From Sphingomonas ginsenosidimutans (GTDB lineage Bacteria > Pseudomonadota > Alphaproteobacteria > Sphingomonadales > Sphingomonadaceae), in NCBI RefSeq assembly GCF_002374835.1, contig NZ_NWVD01000012.1:1-56507 (forward strand): 56,507 bases of DNA, written 5' to 3'. Positions 56,383-56,507 of the stretch are shown in pieces. The notes beneath the pieces are model-generated. The model had not been told where the DNA came from. It saw nothing but the letters and a program-made list of their open reading frames with translations, and did no database searches. Numbering within the stretch: position 1 is the first letter of the stretch; each line of letters opens with the position of its first letter. The translations under genes were made by a program, and so were the position numbers.

Positions 56383-56507
56383 CCCGACCGGAGGCGCAAC
56401 CAGCGCGAAGCATCTTCTGCCGGTGGTCCCGCGCGTCAGCTGCGGTGCTTGAATCGCCAGCTGTCGTTGCCGGTCTCGACGATGTCGCAGTGGTGGGTAA
56501 TGCGGTC
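56262..56507 (-). mobile_element. IS21-family insertion sequence, istB end (partial)
   Basis: The end begins TGTCAATCGGCGTCC at 56262. Two 22-bp copies of ATCGGCGTCC(A)nGGACCCC follow (56267-56288 and 56291-56312, one mismatch, 24-bp period), as is usual at IS21 ends. About 120 bp further in, the istB 3' end appears on the minus strand. The remainder, with istA, is outside the window. Confidence 0.85.
56436..56507 (-). CDS. istB: IS21-family helper ATPase IstB, C-terminus (partial)
   Basis: The minus strand encodes the last 23 residues, DRITHHCDIVETGNDSWRFKHRS, and a stop at 56438-56436. This is the characteristic IstB ending (LDRxTHHCxIVETGNDSxRFKxS). The gene continues past the right edge. 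IstB is an AAA+ protein that stimulates transposition by IstA. Confidence 0.9.
   Translation of the reverse strand, partial: DRITHHCDIVETGNDSWRFKHRS

Overview
The window is from a GC-rich alphaproteobacterium, most likely a sphingomonad (Sphingomonas or close relative). The reasons are the 5' end of a 16S rRNA gene at the left edge, the ilvB-ilvN-ilvC arrangement with CCCCGG-type palindromes between the genes, leuA with a leucine-rich leader, an isolated tspO/tlyA/ubiK/proC block, and two TonB receptors. Nearly all of it is coding. Many genes overlap by 4 bases (ATGA or GTGA junctions), which marks tight operons.

Layout. 1-571: 16S rRNA 5' end on the minus strand with a strong rrn promoter, divergent from acs. 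572-8859: acetyl-CoA synthetase, an SDR, serB and miaA (divergent, sharing a CATG), then ilvB, ilvN and ilvC. 9029-10943: a TonB-like membrane protein, a YceI protein and a short BLUF photosensor. 11071-13540: leuA behind an apparent leucine attenuator, coupled to a HAD phosphatase. 13638-19167: a MarR regulator followed by nitronate monooxygenase, acyl-CoA ligase and two acyl-CoA dehydrogenases, a catabolic operon with a visible MarR-type operator. 19189-20226: a zinc alcohol dehydrogenase cut short by an in-frame TAG. 20273-24194: tesA divergent from ybbA/ybbP homologues.

24526-34646 is an envelope transport block: a ZnuD-like receptor with a DUF2946 protein, a siderophore-type TonB receptor with a secreted M14 carboxypeptidase, and a convergent ABC-2 transporter (ATPase plus two permeases) behind a perfect dyad operator. 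34958-42300 is a defence island: type I restriction-modification (hsdR, hsdM, hsdS) plus an Mrr nuclease, followed by about 1 kb of apparently eroded DNA that ends at tRNA-Gln. 43411-55222 returns to core genes: ilvE, a second MarR, proC, a YbjN protein, ubiK, tspO, tlyA, an alpha/beta hydrolase, a small hypothetical, dxs, a GNAT, a zur-like Fur protein, merC and recJ. Between the hydrolase and the small hypothetical gene lies a 200-bp element that folds almost completely into nested hairpins.

55272-56507: tRNA-Glu carries the left end of a second integrated island. Its integrase is broken by an IS21-family element whose istB 3' end runs off the window.

The main functional themes are branched-chain amino acid synthesis (ilvBNC, leuA, ilvE), acyl-CoA catabolism, metal or peptide uptake with probable zinc control, and horizontally acquired DNA at two tRNA genes. 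No tools were run. Family calls come from reading motifs.
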